From NCBI GenBank assembly GCA_016719925.1, contig JADJYC010000013.1:36016-100015 (forward strand): DNA of 64,000 nt, given 5' to 3'. The position numbers and the translations under genes were made by a program. The notes under the pieces were generated by a model. The model did no database searches, was not told where the DNA came from, and saw nothing but the letters and a program-made list of their open reading frames with translations. This stretch comes from Crocinitomicaceae bacterium (GTDB taxonomy: Bacteria; Bacteroidota; Bacteroidia; Flavobacteriales_D; Crocinitomicaceae). This document shows, in pieces, positions 55,692 through 64,000 of the stretch. The number at the start of each line of letters is the position of its first letter. Positions within the stretch are counted from its first letter, which is position 1.

Positions 55692-57751
55692 ATGATCAGA
55701 ATTTTTTTTTCAATTATCATCTTCACATTTACAATTCATGCCAATGCACAGTTTGGATTTCAGCGTATTGATACCATTGATGTAATTGAAGCTTCGGTTT
55801 TGCAGAATTATGCCTGGGTGGGTGGACTTGACTATGCGCAGTTCTCCAATATTGATTTGAATTTTGACGGCACTGAAGATTTATTTGTTTTTGACAGAAG
55901 CAATAATAAAGTTCTGACTTTCATTCAGGGTGGTTCTCCCGGAAATCCTAATTGGTTATATGCCCCGGCATATGAAAGCAAATTTCCGCAATACATGAAT
56001 CACTTTAATCCTTATGAAGATGAACAATTTTTGTTTAGCTGGGTATTATTGGTTGATTATAACTGCGATGGAAAAAAAGATATTTTTGCAGCTCGTTCAG
56101 GAGGAATCAAAGTATTTAAAAATACCGGAAATTCAACAGATGGATTATCTTTTGAACAAACATCTATCCGCATAAAATCATGGCAGTGGGGAACGCATCA
56201 GTATTTAGGTGTAAGCTCAGCAGATTTGCCCGGAATAAAAGACATTGATGGTGATGGAGATGTAGATATTGTCACCTTTGGTGGCACTGGTCAGGCACTG
56301 GAATATCACAAAAATTTGAGCATGGAAACCTACGGTATTTGTGATTCATTGCTTTTTGAAATGAAAAATATTTGCTGGGGACGTTTCAGTGAGTCTGCAA
56401 CAACAAGTTCTATTAGGTCAAATTCAACACCAGTGGAGGTTAGAATTTTTCCCGGGGCATATCATGCAGATATTAATAATGATGGTAAAAGAGATTTGGT
56501 TGTCAGTCCCTCTTCACAGGTAGGATCTGAAAACAGAAACTCAACCTGGTATTATGAAAATACCGGAACAGATTTATCACCTGTTTTTGTTTATCAGCAA
56601 AATGATTTGTTTCAGGGAGGAATGATTGACGTTGGCTCACGATCACTGCCGGTTTTTTTGATCACAACGGAGATGGTTTAAAAGATCTTCTTGTCAGCGC
56701 TCATGGCCATTTTGATTCCGGTACCGGAAATCAGATCAGTTCCATTTATTATTATGAAAATACCGGAACATTGATGAATCCGGAATATACGTTAGTCACT
56801 ACTGACTACATGAATATTTCAACGCTGGGAATTGGTTTTTCACTTTTCTTTTATCCAACATTTGGTGATTTGGATAATGACGGAGATGAAGATATGGTGT
56901 TAGGTGAATACAGTGGTTATTGTTATTATTTTGAAAATACCGGCGGTGCAGGAAACGCTGCAATTTTCAGTACAAATATTATTCTGAATGATTATCTGGC
57001 AGCACCACTTGTTACACCAACTAATGCCGGTATTCACATTGCTCCTTCACTGGTTGATCTTGACCGTGACGGTGATCTGGATTTAGCTGTTGGCAGAAGA
57101 AACGGTCACATTAATTATTATGAAAACATCGGAACACCTGCGTCATACAGTTTTATATATCTGACCAATAACCTTGGAGGCATAAATGTATGTGAATATT
57201 GGACTATTGAAGGGTATGCCGTGCCGCAGTTTGTGGATATTAACGGAGAATATAATCTGGTTGTCGGTTCAAAAACCGGCTGGCTGTATTTGTATGATGA
57301 TATTGAGGGAAATATCAGCACAAACTTTCATCTGGTTGATTCAACTTTGGACAACATTCAAAATGGTACCTATTCAGCACCGGCTATTTATGATTTGAAT
57401 AATGACGGCAGATATGAAATGGTTGTTGGAAATGCCCGGGGCGGTTTGGCGCTGTATAAATCTGCTGATTCAAGTGTGATTGGTACAATGGATTTGGAGA
57501 TTGCTAGTGACATTCGTATTTATCCGAATCCCGCAAAAAATAATATTACAGTGGAAATTGAAAATGGTCAAACTGATTCAGCACTCCAAATGACAATTAC
57601 AGTGCATGAAATGTCCGGCAGATTGATTCAGGAATTACAATCAAATGAACCGAAAGTAATTTTTAATACCGCAGAATGGAAACGCGGAACTTATCTGTTC
57701 AGAATAAAAACTGAAAAAGGAATTGTCAGCAAAAAAGTAATACTGATTTGA
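55692..57751 (+). CDS. Secreted FG-GAP/VCBS-repeat protein with T9SS tail (one frameshift)
   Basis: About 686 residues. Signal peptide IRIFFSIIIFTFTIHANAQ, then many FG-GAP/VCBS units with Ca-binding DxDxDG loops (DLNFDGTEDLFVF, DYNCDGKKDIFA, DIDGDGDVDIVTF, DINNDGKRDLVV, DLDNDGDEDMVLGE, DLDRDGDLDLAVG), giving a beta-propeller. The T9SS type A tail is IRIYPNPAKNNITVEIENGQ ... SKKVILI. A break near 56655-56670 (T run) hides FDHNGDGLKDLLVSAHGH; the second part resumes in the next frame. Likely surface-attached adhesin or substrate-binding protein. Confidence 0.85.
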
Positions 57752-57762
57752 AGCAACGTTGA

Positions 57763-58473
57763 CTAATCGTCTGTGAGGATAGAGAAAAGCTCATTCAGTT
57801 TTGAGTCGTATTCACTGTATGGAACCTCATCTAACTTTCCTGAACGGGTAAACTCACTTTCCTTTACTTCTCTTTCTTTAAATCCTGAAATTTCAAGGTG
57901 CATGCGAATTCCATATTGATCAATATCATAAATCAGGGGAACTCCAACTGTTCCGGAATAATTTGAAAACCAGGTAATGTTCTGCAGACTTAAATCTTCT
58001 GTGAACCAAGAATCAAAAGCTGGTATTGTATCACTGTCATATTTAACAGTATATTTTTTTGCCCAAAGACCTTTGAGACTATCTGCGTCATTTGTTGCGG
58101 TCATGGAATAGTTTGGTAAATTGGATCTGAATTTTTTCTGATCAGCATCATTCAGTTTGGTAAAAAGTTTATCTGAACCAAAATCCATCCTCATTTCAAG
58201 TTCTTTTGTTGTTTCATCGGCATAAATTTCAGTCCTGAAAATTTTACCGGTCTTAACAATCGTAAGCATTTTCGATCCTTTAAATACCAAGGTTGCTTCC
58301 TTTGGTAAAATCATCAGCATAGTGGATGATAAGCTGGAATTATATGGGTAGGTAATATCAAAAGTGATCTCACCTTCCTGAATTTTTGGTTTTTCGCAAG
58401 AACTCAGTGAAAGTAAAACTGTCACGGCTGCTAGTGCTGTGATTCTTGAAATTGAACGTTTGAAAATTTTCAT
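57763..58473 (-). CDS. Hypothetical lipoprotein
   Basis: 236 residues. Lipobox LSLSSC. Acidic, beta-rich text (EGEITFDITYPYNSSLSSTMLMILPKE ... KIFRTEIYADETTKELEMRM) resembling DUF4412/GLPGLI-type Bacteroidota periplasmic proteins. No enzymatic motif. ATG at 58473. Convergent with the FG-GAP gene. Function unknown. Confidence 0.65.
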   Translation of the reverse strand: MKIFKRSISRITALAAVTVLLSLSSCEKPKIQEGEITFDITYPYNSSLSSTMLMILPKEATLVFKGSKMLTIVKTGKIFRTEIYADETTKELEMRMDFGSDKLFTKLNDADQKKFRSNLPNYSMTATNDADSLKGLWAKKYTVKYDSDTIPAFDSWFTEDLSLQNITWFSNYSGTVGVPLIYDIDQYGIRMHLEISGFKEREVKESEFTRSGKLDEVPYSEYDSKLNELFSILTDD

Positions 58474-58634
58474 GTTTCGGTTTTGCGGGTTTTATCAGAG
58501 AAGGCATGCCTCCGCTGTTTTGGTTTTTTAATCAATTTAGCTCCAACATGGTTTGTGTTTTTGCTAATTAGTCAGACAAATATATCATTTTATTGAATTG
58601 GTGCGATTTTAACCCATAAACCGTCCAAAATGAT

Positions 58635-58642
58635 TAAATTTG
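58635..58642 (+). promoter_or_regulatory. -7 promoter element for the arginase-argS unit
   Basis: TAAATTTG, 19 nt upstream of ATG 58661; supports that start over the in-frame TTG at 58640. Confidence 0.5.
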
Positions 58643-58660
58643 CTGACTTTCGAGAATTTT

Positions 58661-59617
58661 ATGGCCGAAATTAAAATAGTTGAAAATACATCTGAAATTG
58701 CTGCAGGTACACGGGGCGCAAGTCTTGGCGTGGGAGCTCTTAAAGTCGCGTCAATGAAAGCAGACAGTGATTATTTTGGCCGGTATGAGCGTTTTAAAGT
58801 TGCATCTGATAATGACGTTTTGTTTGAACCAACGGTTTTCAGAACAGCAAAACGAATTGATGCTCTGGTAAATATTTATCAGGATGTTTCAGATCAGGTA
58901 TCTTTTATCCTCAGAAATGGTGATTTTCCTATTGTTCTTGCAGGAGATCACGCAAGTGCAGGTGGCACTATTGCCGGAATTAAAAAAGCATTTCCTGACA
59001 AAAGACTTGGCGTTATCTGGATTGATGCACATGCAGATCTTCACACACCTTTTACAACTCCTTCAGGGAATTTACATGGTATGCCGCTGGCAACAGCATT
59101 AAATGAAGATAATCTGGAAGAGAAGATCAATCAGCCGCTGCCGGAAACTATTGAGTTCTGGGGAAAACTAAAAAAAATGGGAGGTATTGCACCAAAAGTG
59201 AATCATGAGGATATCGTTTTTATTGGTTTGCGGGATATGGAAGAGCCGGAAGAACGATATATTGAAAAGCACGGTATTTTGGTTTTCAGGGTTGATGAAG
59301 TAAGGGAAAATGGTTGTGAAAAATTGCTCAACTAATCAGACAGCGTTTAAATCCATGTGACATTATATATGTTTCCTTTGATGTAGATAGTATGGATCCT
59401 GACTTGGTTTCAAAGAGGAACTGGTACACCTGCTGAAAATGGTCTGACACCTGAAGAAGCCATGAAGTTCATGGATATTTTTGCAGGCTGGGAAAAATCA
59501 ATTTGTTTTGAAATCGTGGAAATCAATCCTTGTCTGGACAATAAAGTAAATAAAATGGCTGAAACTGCTTTTGACATTCTGGAAAACTTTACCCAAACAA
59601 TTGAAAAAAGAATCTGA
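58661..59617 (+). CDS. rocF: Arginase (two frameshifts)
   Basis: About 318 residues. Hydrolyses arginine to ornithine and urea with two Mn2+. Metal motifs GDHASAGG (GDHS type), WIDAHADLHTP and, after the first break at about 59333, SFDVDSMDPD. SGNLHGMPLA and GTGTPAENGLTPEEA (after the second break near 59412) are characteristic of arginases rather than agmatinases. Breaks are single-base: NQ/VIRQRLNPCDIIYV and LVSRGTGTPAEN. ATG 58661, stop 2 bp before argS, so it is co-transcribed with arginyl-tRNA synthetase. Confidence 0.9.
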
Positions 59618-59619
59618 AA

Positions 59620-61505
59620 ATGAATATTGAAGAAATACTTGCACCTAAAATTCTGCAGGTAATTGAAAATCTCTATCAAACAAAATTTGATACCAAATCT
59701 GTTCAGTTACAAAAAACAAAAAAGGAATTTGAAGGAGATATAACATTGGTTGTTTTTCCTTTCAGTAAAGCTGCAGGTAAGTCTCCTGCTGAAACAGCAC
59801 AACAGATAGGTGAAGCAATTAAATCACAGAGCGAATTGGTTGAAAAATTCAATGTGGTTCAGGGTTTTTTAAATCTTTCTATCAGTCCTTCTTTTTGGAT
59901 TGCTCAGTTAAAAGAAATTAATCAGAATGCTCATTTTGGAAATATTCTTGAAAAGAAAGAAACCATGATGGTTGAGTATTCTTCTCCAAATACCAATAAA
60001 CCATTACACCTGGGTCATTTAAGAAATATTTTTCTGGGACATTCTGTTTCTGAAATCCTGAATGCTTCCGGTAAAAATGTGATTAAAACTCAAATTGTAA
60101 ATGACCGGGGTATCCATATCTGCAAAAGTATGCTTGCCTGGCAACATTATGGGAATGGAGAAACTCCGCAGTCATCAGGACTTAAAGGAGACAAGCTGGT
60201 TGGAAAATATTACGTTGCTTTTGATAAGGCAATGCGTGAAGAATCAAAAGAAATTCAGACAAACTGGTCAGCCGGAAAATTTGAAAACACACAGCAGATA
60301 TTGCTGCTGAGTACAGAAGACTCAAGCAGGCAATAGAGGAGAAGGAAGATGAGAAAAGTAAAAAAGGAATTGAAGGAAAAATTAAGGAGCTTGCAAACAG
60401 TCAGACACCAATCATAGCTGAGGTAAAACAAATGCTTCTTGCATGGGAATCTGGTGAAAAGGAAATATTTGAGTTGTGGCAGAAAATGAATGGCTGGGTG
60501 TATGAAGGTTTTGATCAGACGTATAAGATGATGGGGGTGAACTTCCACAAAATTTATTATGAATCTGACACCTACATTTATGGAAAGGAAATGGTGGAAG
60601 AAGGTTTGCACAAAGGTGTGTTTTTCAAAAAAGAAGATGGCTCAGTTTGGGTGGATCTGACCGAAGAAGGTCTGGATCAGAAAATTGTTTTGCGCGCTGA
60701 CGGAACTGCAGTTTATATGACTCAGGATATTGGAACAGCAAGACAACGTTTCAAAGATTTCCCGGATATCACAGGAATAATTTATACTGTTGGAAATGAA
60801 CAAGATTATCATTTTAAAGTTTTGTTTCAGATTTTAAAAAAGCTGGGATATTCCTGGTCCGTCAATTGCCATCATTTGTCTTATGGTATGGTAGAAATTC
60901 CTGAAGGTAAAATGAAATCAAGAGAGGGAACAGTAGTGGATGCGGATGATTTAATGGCTGAAGTAATTACAACGGCTAAAGAATTGACGCAGGAGCGCGG
61001 ACACATTGACGGAATGGATGAAAAGGAAAAAGAGAATTTATACCGGATTATCGGATTAGGTGCCCTGAAATATTTTTTACTGAAAATTGATCCGCAGAAA
61101 AGAATCATGTATAATCCTGCAGAGTCTGTTGACTTAAATGGAAATACAGGACCATTTATTCAGTATGCGCATGCGCGTATAGCATCTCTTGTCAGAAAAG
61201 CAGAATACATTCAGTTTCCTGAAAAAGCGGTTGAATTACAGCAGTCAGAAACGGAACTGATCAAACATCTTTCTTCATATCCGGATATTATTTCTGAAGC
61301 AGCACGCTTATATTCACCCGCATTGATCGCCAATTATGCGTTTGATCTGGTAAAACATTATAATTCATTTTACCAGAGTGTTAGTATTTTTAAGGAAGAA
61401 GATGAGGACAAACGCAACCTGAGACTTGTTCTCAGTTACAATGTTGGAAAAGTAATAAAGTCTTCAATGATGATGCTTGGTATTGAAGTGCCGGAAAGAA
61501 TGTAA
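59620..61505 (+). CDS. argS: Arginyl-tRNA synthetase (one frameshift)
   Basis: About 628 residues. Class I synthetase. HIGH-type motif HLGHLRN in SSPNTNKPLHLGHLRN, and a KMSK-like GKMKSREG. The C-terminal anticodon-binding helices (RLYSPALIANYAFDLVKHYNSFY) are typical. A break at about 60288-60296 gives a false stop at 60336; the next frame reads ADIAAEYRRLKQAIEEKEDEK and continues to 61505. An Arg-tRNA synthetase next to arginase makes a small arginine-linked unit. Nothing suggests a programmed frameshift. Confidence 0.95.
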
Positions 61506-61510
61506 CTCAA

Positions 61511-61888
61511 TTAAGGTTTGGTACCGGTATAGTTTGCGATGTTACCATCAAGTGAATAAGAGAAGCTTAGTGTTTTTGTTTCTCCTTCATATAGAAATTC
61601 ATTCAGGCCGTCAGTTGGCGAAACCAGTTCAACATTGATTCCGTTTTTCGTAACCAGTGCGTCAAAACTTGAAAATAAAGTTCCCGCAATAGTTACTGTG
61701 CTTTTATCAATGGCTGTAACGGTAACCAGATATCCTTCATTGACAATGGTATCATTACCATTAAAAACTCCCTGAAAATGTCCGCTGTAATTACCTTCCA
61801 TTTTGTGTGAAGGCTGACTTTTTTTACAAGAGGTAAAAGAAAATCCGGCAACTAAAACTGCTGTCAGGAGAACGGTAACTTTTTTCAT
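61511..61888 (-). CDS. Hypothetical lipoprotein
   Basis: 125 residues from ATG 61888. Signal MKKVTVLLTAVLVAGFSF with lipobox FTSC. Beta-rich, with text such as MEGNYSGHFQGVFNGNDTIVNEGYLVTVT, similar in style to lipocalin-like Bacteroidota lipoproteins, but no assigned family. It has its own -7 box (61909-61916). Convergent with argS. Confidence 0.7.
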   Translation of the reverse strand: MKKVTVLLTAVLVAGFSFTSCKKSQPSHKMEGNYSGHFQGVFNGNDTIVNEGYLVTVTAIDKSTVTIAGTLFSSFDALVTKNGINVELVSPTDGLNEFLYEGETKTLSFSYSLDGNIANYTGTKP

Positions 61889-61908
61889 AGCTAGAGAATT
61901 TATGATAT

Positions 61909-61916
61909 CAAAATTA
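61909..61916 (-). promoter_or_regulatory. -7 promoter element for the 61888 lipoprotein gene
   Basis: TAATTTTG on the minus strand, 21 nt upstream of the ATG; supports the start at 61888 over 61951. Confidence 0.5.
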
Positions 61917-61949
61917 GTGAAAATATAAAATGTAATTTCGTATTTGATC

Positions 61950-61982
61950 AAAAAAAGAATCCCGCCAAACAGGCGGGATTCA
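61950..61982 (-). terminator. Intrinsic terminator of the cold-shock gene
   Basis: GAATCCCGCC-AAACA-GGCGGGATTC perfect hairpin next to an A6 run (U run on the minus strand), 30 bp past the stop of the gene at 62012. Confidence 0.85.
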
Positions 61983-62011
61983 AGATTTCATTGAGTATGT
62001 TAATGGAACAA

Positions 62012-62203
62012 TTAAGCTCTCTTAACTTTTACTGCATTCAATCCTTTTTTTCCTTCTTCAAGCTCAAATGTTACGACATCGGTTTCTTTCACTTTGTCAA
62101 TTAAACCTGTTGCGTGTACGAAGTACGCTTTGTCCGTTTCGTCCTCCTTAATGAAACCAAATCCTTTGGTTACATTAAAAAATTTGACAATTCCTTTATT
62201 CAT
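62012..62203 (-). CDS. Cold shock protein (CspA family)
   Basis: 63 residues, single cold-shock OB-fold. RNP1-like KGFGFI and RNP2-like YFVHA motifs are present. Binds single-stranded RNA or DNA. The C-terminal half is rich in Lys and Glu (FELEEGKKGLNAVKVKRA). Monocistronic with a -7 box 23 nt upstream of the ATG and a strong terminator. Confidence 0.95.
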   Translation of the reverse strand: MNKGIVKFFNVTKGFGFIKEDETDKAYFVHATGLIDKVKETDVVTFELEEGKKGLNAVKVKRA

Positions 62204-62225
62204 TCTGATTAATTTAATATTTAAT

Positions 62226-62233
62226 CAAATATA
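62226..62233 (-). promoter_or_regulatory. -7 promoter element for the cold-shock gene
   Basis: TATATTTG on the minus strand, 23 nt upstream of the ATG. Confidence 0.55.
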
Positions 62234-62313
62234 CGATAAAATTTGAAAGAAGGTTGCAGTGGGCTGATTTTTAAACAAAAGGAGTATTTGTTAGTTCCTC
62301 TTTATCAGGTTGC

Positions 62314-63060
62314 TTACATGAGCATTCCCCCGCAAACATGGATTGTCTGACCAGTTACATAGGCAGACATATCAGATGCCAGAAATACAGTTGTATTTGC
62401 AACATCCAAAGGGGTTCCACCTCGTTTTAACGGAATACTGTCTCTCCATCCCTGTACCACATTCTGATCCAGTACAGCTGTCATTTCTGTTTCAATGAAT
62501 CCGGGAGCAATGGCATTACAACGTATATTGCGTGAGCCTAATTCCTGAGCAACTGATTTTGTAAATCCGATCATACCTGCTTTTGAGGCTGCATAATTCG
62601 CTTGTCCTGCGTTTCCTGAAACTCCTACAACAGAACTCATATTAATGATTGACCCTTTTTTAGCTTTCAGCATTGGTTTCAGAACGGCTTTAGTAAGGTT
62701 AAAGGCTGATTTCAGGTTGGTATTGATGACTTCATCCCATTGTTCCTCAGTCATTCGCATCAATAAGTTGTCTTTTGTAATACCGGCGTTATTAACCAAA
62801 ACATCAATCGTTCCAAATTCTGCAACTACGGCGTCACATAATTCCTGTGCTGAATTGAATTCAGAAGCATTTGATTTAAAACCTTTTGCAACACCGCCGT
62901 TTGCAGTTAATTCATTCTCCAGTGCTTTTGCTTTTTCATCAGATGATAAATAAGTGAAAGCTACTTTAGCTCCTTCTTTGATAAACTGTTCTGCAATTGC
63001 TTTACCAATTCCACGTGATGCGCCAGTGATGATGGCTACTTTGCCTTCTAAAAGTCCCAT
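62314..63060 (-). CDS. fabG: 3-oxoacyl-[acyl-carrier-protein] reductase
   Basis: 248 residues. Reduces 3-oxoacyl-ACP with NADPH in fatty acid elongation. TGASRGIG cofactor motif, NNAGITKDNLLMRM, catalytic Ser in MSSVVG, YAASKAG (Tyr-x-x-x-Lys), and the C-terminal VTGQTIHVCGGMLM. Length and pattern are those of FabG proper rather than a generic SDR. ATG start with a -7 box 24 nt upstream. Monocistronic. Confidence 0.95.
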   Translation of the reverse strand: MGLLEGKVAIITGASRGIGKAIAEQFIKEGAKVAFTYLSSDEKAKALENELTANGGVAKGFKSNASEFNSAQELCDAVVAEFGTIDVLVNNAGITKDNLLMRMTEEQWDEVINTNLKSAFNLTKAVLKPMLKAKKGSIINMSSVVGVSGNAGQANYAASKAGMIGFTKSVAQELGSRNIRCNAIAPGFIETEMTAVLDQNVVQGWRDSIPLKRGGTPLDVANTTVFLASDMSAYVTGQTIHVCGGMLM

Positions 63061-63083
63061 GATTTTTTGTTTTATTGAATGCT

Positions 63084-63091
63084 CAAATATA
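63084..63091 (-). promoter_or_regulatory. -7 promoter element for fabG
   Basis: TATATTTG on the minus strand, 24 nt upstream of the fabG ATG. Confidence 0.5.
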
Positions 63092-63164
63092 ATTGATTTT
63101 TAAGAGGACTGCTTACGAAAACAAACAGCCTGTTCACTAAATATTTTTCTGCTGGTTGCCAATC

Positions 63165-63192
63165 AAAAAAAAACCTGCCGCATGGACAGGTT
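63165..63192 (-). terminator. Intrinsic terminator of the zinc-ribbon gene
   Basis: AACCTG / CAGGTT hairpin adjoining an A9 run (U run on the minus strand), 10 bp past the stop at 63202. Confidence 0.65.
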
Positions 63193-63201
63193 CAGTTTTT
63201 G

Positions 63202-63954
63202 TTAAGCTTTTTCAGCAACTTTTGGTGGCTCAACCAAAATTCTGCCGCAATGTTCGCAAACGATTATTTTTTTGCGCGCCTGAATATCCAATTGTCTTTG
63301 AGGCGGAATTTTGTTAAAACATCCGCCACAAGAATCACGCTGGATAGATACAACGGCAAGTCCGTTTCTTGAATTATTTCTTAGTCTCTGGTAAGCAATA
63401 ACAAGTCTTTCTTCAATTCCTGCTTTTGCTTTTTCAGATTGTTTAATCAGTTTTTCTTCGTCTTTCTGAGTTTCAGAGGAAATCTCTTCCAGTTCTTTTT
63501 TCTTAATCTGTAAATCTTTTTTACGTTCAGCCAAACGATCTTTAGATGCCTGAAGTACTTCAGCCTTGTGGTCTATTTTACCTTTTGCCTCCGTAATTTT
63601 TTTCTCAGACAATTCAATTTCCAAACCTTGGAATTCAATCTCTTTTGAAATTGAATCAAACTCACGGTTGTTACGAACGTTCTTTTGCTGATCAGTATAT
63701 TTTTTAATTGCAGCTTTGGCGTCTTTGATCATGTTTTTACGATCATTGATAAATTGCTCAAGCTCATCGTTTTCTTCCTGTAATTTAGCAAGTCTTGTTT
63801 CAAGTCCGGCAATTTCATCTTCCAGATCCTGAACCTCCAGAGGAAGTTCTCCGCGAACGGTTTTAATCTTGTCAATTTCAGAATCGATTTTCTGCAATTC
63901 AAACAAAGCATTCAGTTTTTCTTCAATTGCTGAGTCTACTACTTTTTTTGCCAT
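63202..63954 (-). CDS. CT398-like coiled-coil protein with C4 zinc ribbon
   Basis: 250 residues. Residues about 10-180 form a long antiparallel coiled coil (EKLNALFELQKIDSEIDKIK ... KKEKKELEEISSETQK). The C-terminus is a C4 zinc ribbon (SCGGCFNKIPPQRQ ... IVCEHCGRILV). This matches the zf-RING_7/CT398 family, thought to bind nucleic acid or act with translation or secretion factors; the role is unproven. In Bacteroidota it usually follows a Nif3-like gene, which would lie beyond the right edge. Confidence 0.88.
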   Translation of the reverse strand: MAKKVVDSAIEEKLNALFELQKIDSEIDKIKTVRGELPLEVQDLEDEIAGLETRLAKLQEENDELEQFINDRKNMIKDAKAAIKKYTDQQKNVRNNREFDSISKEIEFQGLEIELSEKKITEAKGKIDHKAEVLQASKDRLAERKKDLQIKKKELEEISSETQKDEEKLIKQSEKAKAGIEERLVIAYQRLRNNSRNGLAVVSIQRDSCGGCFNKIPPQRQLDIQARKKIIVCEHCGRILVEPPKVAEKA

Positions 63955-64000
63955 TTTTTATTTAATAATATTTAACCGGATTAGTGTTGGTTTCTGCTAA

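Noticed and set aside
6779..61505. Programmed ribosomal frameshifting or phase variation
   Set aside because: The breaks are in many unrelated genes, including argS, prfC and mdh, at ordinary homopolymers and without slippery-site plus stem-loop arrangements. Sequencing indels explain them better.
1..64000. tRNA or rRNA genes
   Set aside because: I looked for T-loop GTTCGAATC-type words outside coding regions and for rRNA blocks and saw none; short or degenerate tRNAs cannot be excluded without a covariance search.

Overview
The window is AT-rich DNA from a member of the Bacteroidota, most likely a flavobacterial lineage (Crocinitomicaceae/Cryomorphaceae-like; this placement is inference). 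The signs are T9SS C-terminal sorting domains, SusC/TonB-type receptors, DUF5689 lipoproteins, a gliding-motility-type CHU_C domain, S16 with a long Ala/Glu tail, a KtrB with an extra N-terminal membrane block, and many TAnnTTTG promoter elements (the Bacteroidota -7 box) 17-24 nt upstream of start codons. No rRNA, tRNA, CRISPR array, insertion sequence or prophage was seen.

Layout. 1-6.7 kb: end of a YfbK-like vWA protein, a lysine-rich protein, an ogt/HutD/SDR operon, then paaG and paaH separated by a repeat block. 6.8-13.6 kb: a WG-repeat protein, a TonB receptor behind a TPP riboswitch, and trxB. 13.8-24.7 kb: a helicase, then a seven-gene divergent locus (TonB receptor, two tandem DUF5689 lipoproteins, a T9SS-sorted OB-fold protein; facing an endonuclease/phosphatase-fold nuclease, a 5'-nucleotidase C-terminal-domain lipoprotein and a Tat-type metallophosphatase) that looks like an extracellular nucleic-acid scavenging system. 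24.9-30.5 kb: a K+/Na+ homeostasis operon (KtrB, KtrA, NhaP-type antiporter). 30.6-32.5 kb: an ECF sigma factor and an anti-sigma-like membrane protein carrying PKD and CHU_C domains. 32.8-40.5 kb: mdh, lipoproteins, a PhoX-like protein, a PIG-L deacetylase, an orphan ABC ATPase, an XRE/S24 repressor with a candidate operator, and trmN6. 40.5-46.4 kb: rimM, rpsP (behind a structured leader), mltF, acpH, prfC and an L,D-transpeptidase. 46.3-57.8 kb: secreted T9SS proteins, a dapF/GNAT/mltG operon, a DPP III-like peptidase and MtfA. 57.8-64 kb: lipoproteins, arginase + argS, cspA, fabG and a zinc-ribbon coiled-coil protein.

A dominant property is about thirty single-base frameshifts, mostly in homopolymer runs, including in housekeeping genes (argS, prfC, mdh, trmN6). 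In each case the protein continues sensibly in the adjacent frame. They look like sequencing indels rather than biology, so broken genes are given as one merged feature with the break positions. The exception is the second DUF5689 gene, which carries about six breaks in 1.2 kb and may be decaying or misassembled.

Several intergenic blocks carry dispersed repeats (GTTGATAAG-type arrays with a TTTCCCCGGAGACTGAG core, and a 41-bp tandem unit). Where a neighbouring gene can be assigned, they lie 3' of it in one fixed orientation relative to it.
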